Shown: positions 35,576-45,986, counted from the stretch's first letter. The stretch: 64,000 bases of DNA from Flavobacteriales bacterium (GCA_023251095.1 JAHEZL010000018.1:42822-106821); one strand, 5' to 3'. Made by a program: numbers and translations. Notes: generated by a model not told the origin, from the letters alone.

Positions 35576-36868
35576 TTGAACTCTCAACTCTCAAATACTC
35601 CTTTAGCTGAAAGAATGCGCCCCAAAAGGCTGAAAGATTATTTCGGACAGGAGCATCTGGTGGGGGCTAACGGCGCTTTAACGGCTGCCATCCGATCGGG
35701 GTATATTCCGTCCATCATTTTATGGGGACCTCCCGGTGTAGGCAAAACAACACTGGCGCAAATCATAGCTGAAGAAACAAAGCGACCGATTTTTACGCTG
35801 AGTGCAATCAGTTCAGGCGTGAAGGATATCAGAGAAGTCATTGATAAAGCCAAAGAACAAAACCTTTTCAGTAAAGGCCTCAACCCTATTTTGTTCATTG
35901 ATGAGATTCACCGTTTTAGCAAATCGCAACAGGATTCTCTTTTAGGCGCAGTAGAAAAAGGAACCATCACTTTGATTGGCGCCACTACCGAAAACCCTTC
36001 CTTTGAAGTGATTTCCGCTCTCTTGTCGCGTTCGCAGGTGTATGTTTTAAAGCCTCATTCCGATGAAGAATTACTTTCACTTTTAAACAAGGCGATTAAA
36101 GAAGATGAAATATTAAAAGGCAAAGATATTGAGCTTATTGAAACAGAATCTCTCTTGCAGATGAGCGGTGGCGATGCGAGACGTTTGCTCAACAATTTTG
36201 AATTACTGGTCAATTCCCATCCGGATAAAAAAATTGTCATCAACAACGAACTGGTAAAAGAGCAAATCAAGCTCAATCCAACGATGTATGACAAAAGCGG
36301 AGAACAGCATTACGACATTATTTCTGCTTTTATAAAATCCATTCGCGGTAGTGATCCCAATGCGGCAGTTTATTATCTGGCAAGGATGATAGAAGGTGGT
36401 GAAAATCCTGAATTCATTGCAAGACGCTTATTGATACTGGCATCGGAAGACATTGGCAATGCCAATCCCAATGCATTGATGCTGGCGCAAAGCTGTTTTC
36501 ATTCGGTGAGTGTGATCGGTCATCCCGAATGCAGAATTATATTGTCGCAATGCACTATTTATTTAGCTTCTTCACCAAAAAGCAATTCGTCTTATCAGGC
36601 AATCAATGCCGCACAACAACTGGTTCGCGATACAGGAAATCTTCCTGTGCCGCTACATATCCGTAATGCCCCAAACAAAATGATGAAGGACATGGGCTAT
36701 GGAAAAGGTTATCAATACAGCCATTCCTATGAAAACAATTTCTCCATTCAGGAGTTTTTACCCGAAGAAATCAAAGGGACAAATTTTGTTCAAATGGGGA
36801 ATAACAAAAGGGAGCTGGAGTTGAAGGCGATGCTGGAGAAGTTGTGGAATAATAAGTATAGGTTTTAA
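35576..36868 (+). CDS. rarA: replication-associated recombination protein A (RarA/MgsA)
   Basis: 430-residue AAA+ ATPase acting at stalled replication forks. Motifs: PLAERMRPKRLKDYFGQEHL at the start, Walker A GPPGVGKT at residues 51-58, Walker B LFIDEIHRF, sensor GATTENPSFEV, and the C-terminal SDPNAAVYYLARMIEGGENPEFIARRL and GYGKGYQYSH signatures. Translation most likely begins at TTG 35576: a stop lies three codons upstream, and the next ATG falls inside the conserved PLAERMRP motif. The 3' end abuts the convergent PorE-like gene with no gap. Confidence 0.92.
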   Translation: MNSQLSNTPLAERMRPKRLKDYFGQEHLVGANGALTAAIRSGYIPSIILWGPPGVGKTTLAQIIAEETKRPIFTLSAISSGVKDIREVIDKAKEQNLFSKGLNPILFIDEIHRFSKSQQDSLLGAVEKGTITLIGATTENPSFEVISALLSRSQVYVLKPHSDEELLSLLNKAIKEDEILKGKDIELIETESLLQMSGGDARRLLNNFELLVNSHPDKKIVINNELVKEQIKLNPTMYDKSGEQHYDIISAFIKSIRGSDPNAAVYYLARMIEGGENPEFIARRLLILASEDIGNANPNALMLAQSCFHSVSVIGHPECRIILSQCTIYLASSPKSNSSYQAINAAQQLVRDTGNLPVPLHIRNAPNKMMKDMGYGKGYQYSHSYENNFSIQEFLPEEIKGTNFVQMGNNKRELELKAMLEKLWNNKYRF

Positions 36869-38809
36869 TTACTGCACCACCATAAACTCCGTCCTTCTGT
36901 TATTAGCTCTACCCGCTTCAGTTTCATTGCTATCCACAGGCATTTCATCAGCATAACCTTTAGCAGTCAATCTATCAGGAGCTATCCCCTTTTTAATTAA
37001 ATAATCTCGCACCGAATTCGCTCTGTTTTGCGACAAGGTTTTATTGTGCGCTTTTGCACCCTGGTTATCGGTGTGTCCGCCCAACTCAATTTTCATGGTG
37101 GCATTGGTATTTAAAAAGGCAACTAAATTATCCAGCTCGGTTTTGGATTCCGGCTTCAACTCGTACGAATCCGTTGCAAAAAACACATTCCTTAATACCA
37201 CTTTTACACCTGGTGCAATTTTCTTTAAAGGCACATCTTTTCTGAAAGCATCTTCTCCTTTTTTAGGATTGGTGAGCTCAAAGTTTTCTGAGTAAAATAA
37301 ATAACCACCTTCACAGGAAACCTTCAATGCGTAGTTTTTCCCTACCGGCAAACACACCAAAAAGCTTCCGTCTTTAGCATCAGAAAAGGACTCTACCACC
37401 TGTTTTCCTGTTTCCAGATCAATCAGCTGAAACGCTGCTCCCAAAGGTTTTTTGGTTTGTTCATCGTACACAATCCCTTTCATGTAAGTAACGGGAGTTG
37501 GTTTTGCCGACTCCGGTAATTTGAAACAATAAATATCCAAATCCCCTACTCCGCCTACTCTGTCGGAAGCGAAATAAGCTAAATCACCCTTTGCATCAAT
37601 GAACAAAGTTCTTTCGTCATCGCTGGTATTGATGGGATAACCAAGGTTTACAGGATCTCCCCAGGTACCATCTGCTTTGCGTTTACTCATGAACAAATCA
37701 CGTCCGCCCATGCCCACTTGTCCGTCGGAAGCGAAATATAAAGTCTGATTGTCGGGATGAATAAAAACGCCATCTTCTTTTCCGGGAGTATTGAGTCGCG
37801 GACCTAAATTCTGCGGATCTGAAAATCCTTTGTCAGTAATATTAATAACCCACAAATCCGATTCCCCTTGTCCGCCCGAACGGGCACTGGAAAAATAAAT
37901 CGACTTCCCATCGGAAGCGATACACGGCTGAGAATCAAATTTTGTGGTGTTTATTTTCGGACCCAGATTGCGCGGTTTCGACCAGCGGTTTTCTCCTACT
38001 CTCTGACTCACAAATAAATCACAACTTCCCATTCCTTGTCGGCCTTCACCAAAATCTCCATACACCTCACAAATGGTGAAAACCATTGTGCGCCCGTCGG
38101 GACTTAAAGTCATGGCTCCTTCATTCACCACCGAATTAATAGGCGGTCCCATGTTTACAGCGGGAGTCCAGTCTTTTCCCTCTTTATAAGAAACAAAAAA
38201 ATCTTCCTGCATTTTAACCAGTGAACGGGCATCAGGGATGGTACGCGTGAGAATAAATGTTTCGCCATCTACCGATATAAAAGGATTGTAATCTTTATTG
38301 ACAGAATTCACGTTAGGTCCCATATTAACAGGATTAAAAGGAACAGGGTGTTTCACTGCTTCTCTAGCAAAATCGCAGCTTTTGATGATGTTTGCCGACT
38401 CTGCCTTGAATTTATCCGACGGATTAAAAGTGCTCACATACTTTTGCAATATCGCTTTTGCTTTATCGTATTGCTGGGTTTTAAAATAGAGTCGGCCTAA
38501 ATTCAAATTATCGGGAGGAAAAATTTCAGGATTTATTTTCAACGCAGTTTCAAAATCGGCAATGGCTAATTTCAATTCATTGGAATCAGCGTAAATATTA
38601 GCTCTTAACGAATAAGCTTCATAAAACGTTGGATCTTTTGCAATGGCTTTTGAAGCATAATTCAAAGCCTCTTTTTTATTTCCAGCCTGCAAAAACTGAA
38701 CAGAAGTTTCCAGTTCTTTAATGGCTTTAGCCGACTTTGAAGTATACTTCTGCTGTCCAAACAACAAAGTTGAAAATACCAGAAGTAATAAAGTAAGGAT
38801 TGCTTTCAT
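36869..38809 (-). CDS. PorE-like protein: TPR, beta-propeller, carboxypeptidase-regulatory and OmpA domains
   Basis: 646 residues from the ATG at 38809 (MKAILTLLLLVFSTLLFGQ, a signal peptide); earlier in-frame codons overlap queE. The domain order is TPR (about 25-145), a PD40/WD40-type propeller (about 165-430, with repeats of DGKSIYFSSARSGGQGESDLW style), a carboxypeptidase-regulatory-like fold (about 445-530; MKGIVYDEQTKKPLGAAF), and OmpA C-terminal (about 540-646; GHTDNQGAKAHNKTLSQNRA, GRANNRRTEF). This order is that of PorE of Porphyromonas gingivalis, a T9SS component that anchors the machine to peptidoglycan. Other Bacteroidota OmpA proteins share the layout, so orthology is probable, not proven. 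It lies 4 bp after queE. Confidence 0.82.
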   Translation of the reverse strand: MKAILTLLLLVFSTLLFGQQKYTSKSAKAIKELETSVQFLQAGNKKEALNYASKAIAKDPTFYEAYSLRANIYADSNELKLAIADFETALKINPEIFPPDNLNLGRLYFKTQQYDKAKAILQKYVSTFNPSDKFKAESANIIKSCDFAREAVKHPVPFNPVNMGPNVNSVNKDYNPFISVDGETFILTRTIPDARSLVKMQEDFFVSYKEGKDWTPAVNMGPPINSVVNEGAMTLSPDGRTMVFTICEVYGDFGEGRQGMGSCDLFVSQRVGENRWSKPRNLGPKINTTKFDSQPCIASDGKSIYFSSARSGGQGESDLWVINITDKGFSDPQNLGPRLNTPGKEDGVFIHPDNQTLYFASDGQVGMGGRDLFMSKRKADGTWGDPVNLGYPINTSDDERTLFIDAKGDLAYFASDRVGGVGDLDIYCFKLPESAKPTPVTYMKGIVYDEQTKKPLGAAFQLIDLETGKQVVESFSDAKDGSFLVCLPVGKNYALKVSCEGGYLFYSENFELTNPKKGEDAFRKDVPLKKIAPGVKVVLRNVFFATDSYELKPESKTELDNLVAFLNTNATMKIELGGHTDNQGAKAHNKTLSQNRANSVRDYLIKKGIAPDRLTAKGYADEMPVDSNETEAGRANNRRTEFMVVQ

Positions 38810-38813
38810 AGAT

Positions 38814-39461
38814 CTATGGTATACCCATGTATTTGTGGGTTTGCAGCGATATGTTCCATTTTGGATTTTGCTGTACATAATCAATAATTTTCGGCAACAT
38901 TTCTTTGCTCTTGCTCCACTCGGGCTGTAAATACAATTTACAATCGGCATTGGCTTTTGCGGCATGTTCCTCGGCCCACTGGAAATCATTTTGGTTGAAA
39001 ACAATCACTTTAATTTCATGGGCTTTTTTGTAAATATCCTTCAGCGGCGGAGCGGTTTTCTTAGGAGAGAGGCAAATCCAGTGCCACTCACCACTTAAGG
39101 GATAAGCCCCCGAAGTTTCCACAAAAACCTGCTTTCCTTTTTTAGTAAAAAGTTCACACAAGTAATTCAAATTATACAAAGAAGGTTCACCTCCGGTAAT
39201 CACTATATCCTTAGAAGGGAAAGCCATTGCAGCCTCTACCACTTCATCAACACTCTTTAAGGGATGCAGCGACGGATCCCAGGATTCCTTAACATCACAC
39301 CAGTGACAACCAACATCACAACCTCCTACTCTGATGAAATAGGCCGGCTTTCCTGAATTATAGCCCTCTCCCTGAATGGTATAAAACTCTTCCATTACCG
39401 GAAGTTTTTTACCCTGGTCCAATAAAAGTTTATCGCTGTCGGAAAGGTGATTTTGCTGCAT
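38814..39461 (-). CDS. queE: 7-carboxy-7-deazaguanine synthase
   Basis: Radical-SAM enzyme of queuosine synthesis that makes the 7-deazaguanine ring. 215 residues from the ATG at 39461 (a TTG one codon earlier also lies in frame). Motifs: MEEFYTIQGEGYNSGKPAYFIR, the cluster-binding cysteines in GGCDVGCHWCD, the SAM-binding ITGGEPSL, and VFVETSGAYP. The cysteine spacing (C-x3-C-x2-C) is the usual radical-SAM one. The PorE-like gene follows by 4 bp. A -7 element lies directly before the start. Confidence 0.92.
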   Translation of the reverse strand: MQQNHLSDSDKLLLDQGKKLPVMEEFYTIQGEGYNSGKPAYFIRVGGCDVGCHWCDVKESWDPSLHPLKSVDEVVEAAMAFPSKDIVITGGEPSLYNLNYLCELFTKKGKQVFVETSGAYPLSGEWHWICLSPKKTAPPLKDIYKKAHEIKVIVFNQNDFQWAEEHAAKANADCKLYLQPEWSKSKEMLPKIIDYVQQNPKWNISLQTHKYMGIP

Positions 39462-39465
39462 CAAT

Positions 39466-39473
39466 CAAAAGTA
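39466..39473 (-). promoter_or_regulatory. TAnnTTTG (-7) element immediately before queE
   Basis: TACTTTTG on the minus strand matches the consensus and ends only 4 nt before the queE ATG, so the transcript may begin at or near the start codon. Confidence 0.4.
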
Positions 39474-39521
39474 ATAAATAAGTTGAGGCTTTTAATTTAC
39501 TAAGTCAATTCTTTGCTTTTG

Positions 39522-41525
39522 TTACACCGCATTAATTACCGCGTAGTCCACAAAAAGAAAATCGGATTTCACTTTTTTCTTTTTAGATAAATCCTCCAGG
39601 TTCCCCACCATTCTCACATGAATGATCTGATGCGGTTTTGAAAGAATATCTTCCCCTGCATCTTTTACTTTTATCAATATATGATCATAAGGCTTCCAGG
39701 CAACGGTGATCGCCTTTTCCAGCTGCACCAGATACCAGTCTTTTTCCCATGAAATCAATTCCCTTGAAATAATTTTTCCCTTTACAGGCACTTCCTCTTT
39801 CAAAGCGCTATCCGACCGGAAAGTATTGATTTCAATAGTCCTATCGAGAATTTCTTTCAGGTTAAAATAATGAGGTTTGAAGCGATGGGTATTTCTCACC
39901 GTTTCCCAATCCCAAAACCTCAAAGGCGCCCAATAATTGCGAACCACATCAAACTTACTCAAACTAAGGGTAAGAAAAATCAGCAGAAAGGCTCCTGTTA
40001 TCAAATCATCCAAAAGTGTTTTATTGGCATAATGGGCGCCGTGTTCAAAGGCAATCACCATGTATTCAAACAAGAAAACAAACGATAAGGAATACAACAA
40101 ATAATCATTGATCACCTTAGAATCATAATGCGCCGTGGATTCAAATTTAACAGAGTTATTAATGCAATTGTTAATCATCGACGACCATAGGAACATACTG
40201 ATCAGCAGCTGAAAGAAAGTAAGAAAACTGAAATTATGTACGGTGTGATTGATGATCCAGAAATCATAAAAACCATGAAACACTGCTGCTAATATAAAGC
40301 CAATCACGAAATTCAAATATAGATTGTACTTTCTGATGTTTTTTCCCAGCACTATAAAATACGCAATGATGGAAGTATTGAACATATGGGAAACCGTTGA
40401 CGACAGTGCCCTGCCCTGAATCCGGTTCAGTCCGCTGTAATCGAAATAAAAGATGTTTTCAATAAAGGCAAAACCCAAAGCCGAAACAGCCGCATAAATA
40501 ATATAATCGATAGGTTCCTTAATTACTTTAAAGAAAGTCAAAACGATAAGGAAAGGAATAATTTTCACCATTTCCTCAATGAATCCTATACCAATAATGC
40601 AATACAGCAAGTCATTCACTATTTCTCCATTCAATGAAAAATCTACTTCATATTTGAGATAATCATTAAAATACGAGGTTAAAAAAGCAAAGCCCATTCC
40701 CAGTAGCAACGTGAATAAAATAGGAAGAGCATTTCCTCTCTGATAAAAATCAACTTTCATCAGATATACTATCCACACCGCCAATACCAGTAAAGCGCCG
40801 GCAAAACCAAAAACATTGAATCCCGAAAAAAATCTGCTGACAACAATACCTGAATAACTCGGCCAGTCGTGTTTTAAAAAATAGGCTTTGCGCTTCAGAG
40901 AAATACTCAAATGATCGGCTCCTACATTGGATTTAGCGAGAGCATAAAGGGCGTCAATGTTATTGGTGTACAATTCTCCCAAACTCTGATAAGCCCCCTC
41001 CACATAACCGTTGTTTTTCAGTTCCTCGAGATAAGATCTTTTCGCTCTTACCGTATCTACGTAAGAATACAAGTTGCCATATAAAAAATTAAGGTAAGGA
41101 AGTTCCCTGTTTTTAATGGCACCAAAATGGGTAACGGCATCGTCGTATAATCCTATTTTATTGTAACACAAACCCAATCCAAAATGACCAATATCCCTGC
41201 TTTGAAGCGAATCACTTTTTAAAAACTGCCTGTAAAATTTAAAAACACCATCATCGTCTCTCTCCTCAGGAGTATCCAGAAAATATTTCACTTCCTTATC
41301 CTGATCGAAATGCGCATTGATGTATTCGTAATGGTACAAAATATTAAAACTGTCTTCGGCAATCAACTCTCCGTAAACCCTTTCCATTTCAGGATAATCC
41401 TCTACCAACCTATACTGTTCAGCCTCTTCCTGCAAAGAAGAAAACTTAGGCTCCCCAACAAAGAAGTTGACGGCCAGAAATAAAATTCCGGCAACGGGAA
41501 GAATATAAAAGAGAAAACCTTTCAC
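39522..41525 (-). CDS. PrsW-family intramembrane protease with extended N- and C-termini
   Basis: 667 residues. Residues 1-22 form an N-terminal membrane anchor. Residues 30-215 are soluble and helix-rich, with TPR-like units (ELIAEDSFNILYHYEYINAHFD, GHFGLGLCYNKIGLYDDAVTHFG). The membrane core (about 225-515) holds the PrsW motifs: Glu317-Glu318 in IGFIEEMVKIIPFL, GFAFIENIFYF, SHMFNTS, and FHGFYDFW with the family His. Residues 530-667 form an extra soluble C-terminal domain. PrsW is a metalloprotease that activates sigma factors in Bacillus; the substrate here is unknown. It follows trpA by 32 bp in the same direction. Confidence 0.82.
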   Translation of the reverse strand: MKGFLFYILPVAGILFLAVNFFVGEPKFSSLQEEAEQYRLVEDYPEMERVYGELIAEDSFNILYHYEYINAHFDQDKEVKYFLDTPEERDDDGVFKFYRQFLKSDSLQSRDIGHFGLGLCYNKIGLYDDAVTHFGAIKNRELPYLNFLYGNLYSYVDTVRAKRSYLEELKNNGYVEGAYQSLGELYTNNIDALYALAKSNVGADHLSISLKRKAYFLKHDWPSYSGIVVSRFFSGFNVFGFAGALLVLAVWIVYLMKVDFYQRGNALPILFTLLLGMGFAFLTSYFNDYLKYEVDFSLNGEIVNDLLYCIIGIGFIEEMVKIIPFLIVLTFFKVIKEPIDYIIYAAVSALGFAFIENIFYFDYSGLNRIQGRALSSTVSHMFNTSIIAYFIVLGKNIRKYNLYLNFVIGFILAAVFHGFYDFWIINHTVHNFSFLTFFQLLISMFLWSSMINNCINNSVKFESTAHYDSKVINDYLLYSLSFVFLFEYMVIAFEHGAHYANKTLLDDLITGAFLLIFLTLSLSKFDVVRNYWAPLRFWDWETVRNTHRFKPHYFNLKEILDRTIEINTFRSDSALKEEVPVKGKIISRELISWEKDWYLVQLEKAITVAWKPYDHILIKVKDAGEDILSKPHQIIHVRMVGNLEDLSKKKKVKSDFLFVDYAVINAV

Positions 41526-41557
41526 AATATTGACTTACGAGAAATACTTGGAATAAG

Positions 41558-42328
41558 TTAGCGAATTGTATGCACAAAGTTTTTTGCAGCCGACACAACA
41601 TCTGCCTGATTGGTGATAGCTCTTACAAAAGCACTCCCGATAATGGCTCCTGATGCGTATTTGGTGGCTTTTAGAAAACTTTCTTTATTGGAAATATTGA
41701 AGCCTACTATCGTTGGCGATTTTAAATTCATTTTTTGAATGCGCGACAAATATTCCTCTGCACCGTCGATTCCTGCTTTTTTACCCGTAGTACTGGAAGA
41801 TGAAACCAAATAGATAAATCCGTTGGAATGCTCATCAATAAAGCGAATTCTTTCTTCAGAGGTTTGTGGCGTAACGAGGAAAATGTTTTTGAGGTTGTAC
41901 TGATCAAAAATCTGTTTGTAATCCTCCAGATATTCACGCATCGGTAAATCAGGAATGATAATTCCGTCTACTCCTGTTTCACTGCATTTTTTTGCGAAAT
42001 TCTCAATACCGTATTGCAATACAGGATTGATATAGCCCATCAGTAAAATCGGCAAACTTACCTCTTTACGAATGTCTTCCATTTGAGACAAAAGTAATTT
42101 CAAGGTCATACCATTTTCAATAGCAACAGTGCTGCTGTCCTGAATCACCGGACCGTCGGCCAAAGGATCAGAAAAAGGAATTCCTATTTCAATAAAATCC
42201 ACTCCAGCCTCCTGCAAAGCTTTCACCACAGGCAAAGTATCGTTCAACTTCGGATAACCCGCAGTGGTAAAAATGGATAATATGTTACTCTCTTTCTTTT
42301 GAAAAAGAAGATCTAATCTGTTCATCAT
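41558..42328 (-). CDS. trpA: tryptophan synthase alpha subunit
   Basis: Cleaves indole-3-glycerol phosphate to indole and glyceraldehyde-3-phosphate and channels indole to TrpB. 256 residues, normal length. Motifs: [12 protein letters not shown] at the N-terminus, catalytic Glu in [21 protein letters not shown], the [15 protein letters not shown] segment with the second catalytic acid, and [10 protein letters not shown] and GFNISNKES at the phosphate site. The ATG overlaps the trpB stop (ATGA). Last gene of the trp operon. Confidence 0.95.
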   Translation of the reverse strand: MMNRLDLLFQKKESNILSIFTTAGYPKLNDTLPVVKALQEAGVDFIEIGIPFSDPLADGPVIQDSSTVAIENGMTLKLLLSQMEDIRKEVSLPILLMGYINPVLQYGIENFAKKCSETGVDGIIIPDLPMREYLEDYKQIFDQYNLKNIFLVTPQTSEERIRFIDEHSNGFIYLVSSSSTTGKKAGIDGAEEYLSRIQKMNLKSPTIVGFNISNKESFLKATKYASGAIIGSAFVRAITNQADVVSAAKNFVHTIR

Positions 42329-43536
42329 TTCCGCATTTCATCAAACCATTTAATGTAGGTCGCTAAATCTTTGTCGCCTCTTCCCGAAAGATTCACCACT
42401 ACCACCTGGTCTTTTTTAAATTTTGCTTTCTTTAAATATGCCAGAGCATGTGCTGATTCCAGAGCGGGAATAATTCCTTCCAGTCGGCATAACTCAAAAC
42501 CTGCAGCCACTGATTCCTCATCGGTAGCGCTCACAAAAGTACCTCTCCCGCTTTTAAACAAATGTGCATGAATCGGTCCGATACCCGGATAATCCAATCC
42601 CGCAGAAATAGAATGCGGTTCCACTATTTGTCCGTCCTCAGTTTGCATCAATAAGGTTTTGCTGGCGTGTATCACTCCTTCGCTTCCTCTTGCAGTTGTT
42701 GCAGCAGTTTTATCGGTATCAACTCCGTGTCCCGCAGCTTCCACCGCTACGAGTTGTACTTTTTCATTGTCGAGATAATGATAAAAAGCCCCTGCCGCAT
42801 TGCTTCCACCACCTACACAAGCAACAACAACATCAGGATAATTTCTACCTTCTTTTTCCTGCAACTGCTCCATCATTTCTTCGCTGATCACAGATTGTAA
42901 TCTGGCAACCAAATCAGGATAAGGATGTGGACCAACAACTGATCCGATAATATAATGAGTATCTACCGGATTATTGATCCAATCACGAATGGCTTCATTC
43001 GTTGCATCTTTCAGGGTTTTACTTCCGCTTTCTGCCGACACTACTTTGGCACCCAGCATCAGCATTCGTTTTACATTTGGCTCTTGACGTAAGATGTCAA
43101 CTGCCCCCATGTAAACCACGCATTCTAAGTTCATTAAAGCACAAACAGTTGCCGTGGCAACACCATGCTGACCGGCTCCGGTTTCGGCAATAATTCTTTT
43201 CTTACCGAGTTCTTTGGCCAGTAAAATCTGACCGATGGTATTGTTGATTTTATGCGCTCCGGTATGATTTAAATCTTCCCGTTTGAGATAGATTTTAGCT
43301 CCGTATTTTTCTGATAATCTTTTGGCGTGATAAAGCGGCGATGGTCTGCCTACATAATCTTTCAGCAAGCCCCTGAATTCTTTTTGAAAAGATTCGGAAT
43401 AGATGATGCGCAGGTAATTGTCCTCTAACTCCTTAACATTAGGATAAAGCATTTCGGGGATATAGGCCCCACCGAAATCACCATAAAAACCACGCTTGTT
43501 TACACTGTATTTTGATTGTGTGCCCGAATCGCTCAT
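42325..43536 (-). CDS. trpB: tryptophan synthase beta subunit
   Basis: PLP enzyme joining indole and serine to tryptophan. 403 residues from the ATG at 43536 ([13 protein letters not shown]); it overlaps the trpF stop as ATGA, so the longer in-frame extension inside trpF is not used. Motifs: [12 protein letters not shown], the PLP lysine in [37 protein letters not shown], and [11 protein letters not shown]. It also overlaps trpA by 4 bp. Confidence 0.95.
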   Translation of the reverse strand: MSDSGTQSKYSVNKRGFYGDFGGAYIPEMLYPNVKELEDNYLRIIYSESFQKEFRGLLKDYVGRPSPLYHAKRLSEKYGAKIYLKREDLNHTGAHKINNTIGQILLAKELGKKRIIAETGAGQHGVATATVCALMNLECVVYMGAVDILRQEPNVKRMLMLGAKVVSAESGSKTLKDATNEAIRDWINNPVDTHYIIGSVVGPHPYPDLVARLQSVISEEMMEQLQEKEGRNYPDVVVACVGGGSNAAGAFYHYLDNEKVQLVAVEAAGHGVDTDKTAATTARGSEGVIHASKTLLMQTEDGQIVEPHSISAGLDYPGIGPIHAHLFKSGRGTFVSATDEESVAAGFELCRLEGIIPALESAHALAYLKKAKFKKDQVVVVNLSGRGDKDLATYIKWFDEMRK

Positions 43537-44165
43537 AACTTTAATAACTCTAAAAAAGCCTCTATCAGCCACACATCTTTCAACCCCGGCTTTTCTTCAA
43601 ACTTGCTGTTGATATCAACAGCTTTAATGAATTTATAAGGTAAATTTTTAATTGCTTTTCCATCGTGAGGAGTAATACCGCCACTCAACATCACAGGAAC
43701 TTTTAATTTATATTTCTTCAAAAGTTTCCAATCGAATTTCTCTCCTGTTCCACCTTTCTCCTTCGATTTGGTATCGAACAAAAAGAAATCAACATCCTTT
43801 TCGTACTTTTTTAATTTTTCAAAATCAAATTTAGCGTCTATACCAAAAGCCTTGATCACTTTGGCTTTTTTTCTGATTGCCTTACAAAAAGCAGGCGTTT
43901 CATTGCCATGCAATTGAATATATCCCAACTCTAAATCCTCAGCATCTTCTAAAATAGTATCCAGATCTTCATCCACATAAACCCCTACTTTATTCACTTT
44001 CCCCGTGAGCGATTTAATGAAATTCGCATCCAGATCGTCACCTATGTAGCGTTTCGACTCCTCATAGAAGATAAACCCGATGAAATCAACACCCAATGCA
44101 ATAACATCATTGATGTTCTTTGAGTCTGTTAACCCACAAACCTTTACGTAAAATCTATCTTCCAT
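43533..44165 (-). CDS. trpF: phosphoribosylanthranilate isomerase
   Basis: Amadori rearrangement of N-(5-phosphoribosyl)anthranilate in tryptophan synthesis. 210-residue TIM barrel with KVCGLTD (catalytic Cys), [25 protein letters not shown], and a C-terminal [15 protein letters not shown] phosphate site. A stand-alone gene, not fused to trpC, although the two overlap by 11 bp. Confidence 0.93.
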   Translation of the reverse strand: MEDRFYVKVCGLTDSKNINDVIALGVDFIGFIFYEESKRYIGDDLDANFIKSLTGKVNKVGVYVDEDLDTILEDAEDLELGYIQLHGNETPAFCKAIRKKAKVIKAFGIDAKFDFEKLKKYEKDVDFFLFDTKSKEKGGTGEKFDWKLLKKYKLKVPVMLSGGITPHDGKAIKNLPYKFIKAVDINSKFEEKPGLKDVWLIEAFLELLKL

Positions 44166-44949
44166 TTTCTTTAATTGCTTCTATAAAATTTTTACACGCC
44201 TTACCGGGATCCTCCTCCTTCATGAAATTCTCTCCTATTAAAAACCCCTGATATCCCACATTTTTCAAGAGTTTTATTGTTTCAACCTTATCGATACCGC
44301 TTTCGCTGATCTTTAAAAATTCATTTGGAATTTCGTTGACCAAATCAACAGAAGTCTGAATATCGACCCTGAATGTATTTAAATTTCTGTTATTTACACC
44401 AACTGCATCAACAAATTCATTAATAAATTTCAACTCGGCTTTATCGTGCACTTCCAAAAGAACATTTAAACCCAATGCCTTCGCGGCTTTTGCTAATCTT
44501 TTGCATTGAGCAACTTCAAGATTCGAAGCAATCAGTAAAATCACATCGGCGCCAATCGATTTAGCTTCTAAAAGCTGAAACTCATCAATAATAAAATCCT
44601 TTCTTAAGATAGGAATTTCATTGACTCTTCGTGCAGCCAATAAATTTTCGTTGGAACCACCGAAAAAATCAACGTCGGTCAATACCGACAAAGCAGATGC
44701 TCCGGCTTCATTATAAGCTTTTGTAGTTTTTGCCGGATCGGCTGTGGCATTGATGATTCCTTTGGAAGGCGACTTGGTTTTAAACTCGGCAATGATGCCC
44801 GAACGATCTTTGGCCAACAGAAAATCTTTGAACGACAAAACCTTTCTGCCGAAGAATTCTCTTTCTTCCAAATCCAAAATAGAAAACTGCTCTTTTAACA
44901 GAGCCACCTCTTTCTTTTTGTTTTCTATTATTTCCTCGAGAATGGTCAT
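44155..44949 (-). CDS. trpC: indole-3-glycerol-phosphate synthase
   Basis: Closes the indole ring by decarboxylation. 264-residue TIM barrel with IIENKKKEVALLK at the start, IIAEFKTKSPSKGII (catalytic Lys and substrate loop), ALSVLTDVDFFGGS, ILRKDFIIDEFQLLEAKSIG and VNNRNLNTFRVD. It begins 1 bp after the trpD stop and overlaps trpF. Confidence 0.95.
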   Translation of the reverse strand: MTILEEIIENKKKEVALLKEQFSILDLEEREFFGRKVLSFKDFLLAKDRSGIIAEFKTKSPSKGIINATADPAKTTKAYNEAGASALSVLTDVDFFGGSNENLLAARRVNEIPILRKDFIIDEFQLLEAKSIGADVILLIASNLEVAQCKRLAKAAKALGLNVLLEVHDKAELKFINEFVDAVGVNNRNLNTFRVDIQTSVDLVNEIPNEFLKISESGIDKVETIKLLKNVGYQGFLIGENFMKEEDPGKACKNFIEAIKENGR

Positions 44950-44950
44950 T

Positions 44951-45946
44951 TTATGCTTTGTTGATTTCTAATAGTTTTTTTAACACGAGCGCTGCTTTAC
45001 CCGATTGGATGATTTCATTGGCTTCGGAGATACCGTCTTTGAAAGAAACACCTTTTCCTACACTTATTGCCAATCCTGCATTTGCAGCTATTACTTCGTT
45101 GTGAGCTTTTGTTCCTTTGCCGCTGATAACAGATGTTAATATATGTGCTGCTTGCTCCTTTGTCTCACCGCCATCAATTTCCAATGGTGTTGTCTTAGTA
45201 AATCCTAATTCTTCAGGAGAATAAATTCTTTCTCCACTTTTTTGAACCACCAAAAAATCGCCGGTCAATGAAATTTCATCATAAACATCCAAGGAAAAAG
45301 CAATAGCGTAATTTTCTGTAGCCTGATCCAACACATATTTATATAAAGGCAGAATATTTTTAGCATAAACTCCTGTCAATTGCTTTTTAGGTTGAGATGG
45401 ATTGATCAAAGGTCCCAGTATATTGAAAAAAGTTTTCATACCTAAATCCTTTCTAACCGGACCAACATGTTTCATAGCCGGATGAAAAAGCGGAGCATGT
45501 AAAAAAGTGATTCCCGCTATATCTAACTCTTTTTTTAATTGATCAGGATTATTGGTAAACGTGTACTTCAAAGACTCTATTACATTAGAAGATCCTACAG
45601 CCGATGAAACAGCATAATTACCATGTTTTGTTACTTTAACTCCTGATGCCGCAAGAATAAATGATGATATTGTAGAAACATTGAAAGTGTTTTTACCATC
45701 ACCTCCAGTACCACACATGTCCATGGTATCAAAATCAGATAAATCAACAGGAATACATAATTCCAACATCGCTGTTCTGAAGCCATACAATTCCTGGGGC
45801 TCAACTCCACGCATCATAAATACAGTAAGAAATGATGCAATCTGACTTTGGTTTGCTTCGCCTTTTCCGATATGAAGCATAGCGCTTTTGGCTTCCTCGA
45901 AAGAAAGTTTTTCGCCTTGTATTATTTTCGCTAAAATCTGCTTCAT
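44951..45946 (-). CDS. trpD: anthranilate phosphoribosyltransferase
   Basis: Transfers the phosphoribosyl group of PRPP to anthranilate. 331 residues from the ATG at 45946 (MKQILAKIIQGEKLSF); a TTG six codons upstream is the other option. Motifs: MCGTGGDGKNTFNVST (PRPP loop), KHGNYAVSSAVGSSNVIE, HPAMKHVGPVRKDLGMKTFFNILGPL. Not fused to trpG, which lies 40 bp upstream, the largest gap inside the operon. Confidence 0.95.
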   Translation of the reverse strand: MKQILAKIIQGEKLSFEEAKSAMLHIGKGEANQSQIASFLTVFMMRGVEPQELYGFRTAMLELCIPVDLSDFDTMDMCGTGGDGKNTFNVSTISSFILAASGVKVTKHGNYAVSSAVGSSNVIESLKYTFTNNPDQLKKELDIAGITFLHAPLFHPAMKHVGPVRKDLGMKTFFNILGPLINPSQPKKQLTGVYAKNILPLYKYVLDQATENYAIAFSLDVYDEISLTGDFLVVQKSGERIYSPEELGFTKTTPLEIDGGETKEQAAHILTSVISGKGTKAHNEVIAANAGLAISVGKGVSFKDGISEANEIIQSGKAALVLKKLLEINKA

Positions 45947-45986
45947 TATTTCATTTTTGACCAAGCCGCAATATTATCCTTTTTCA

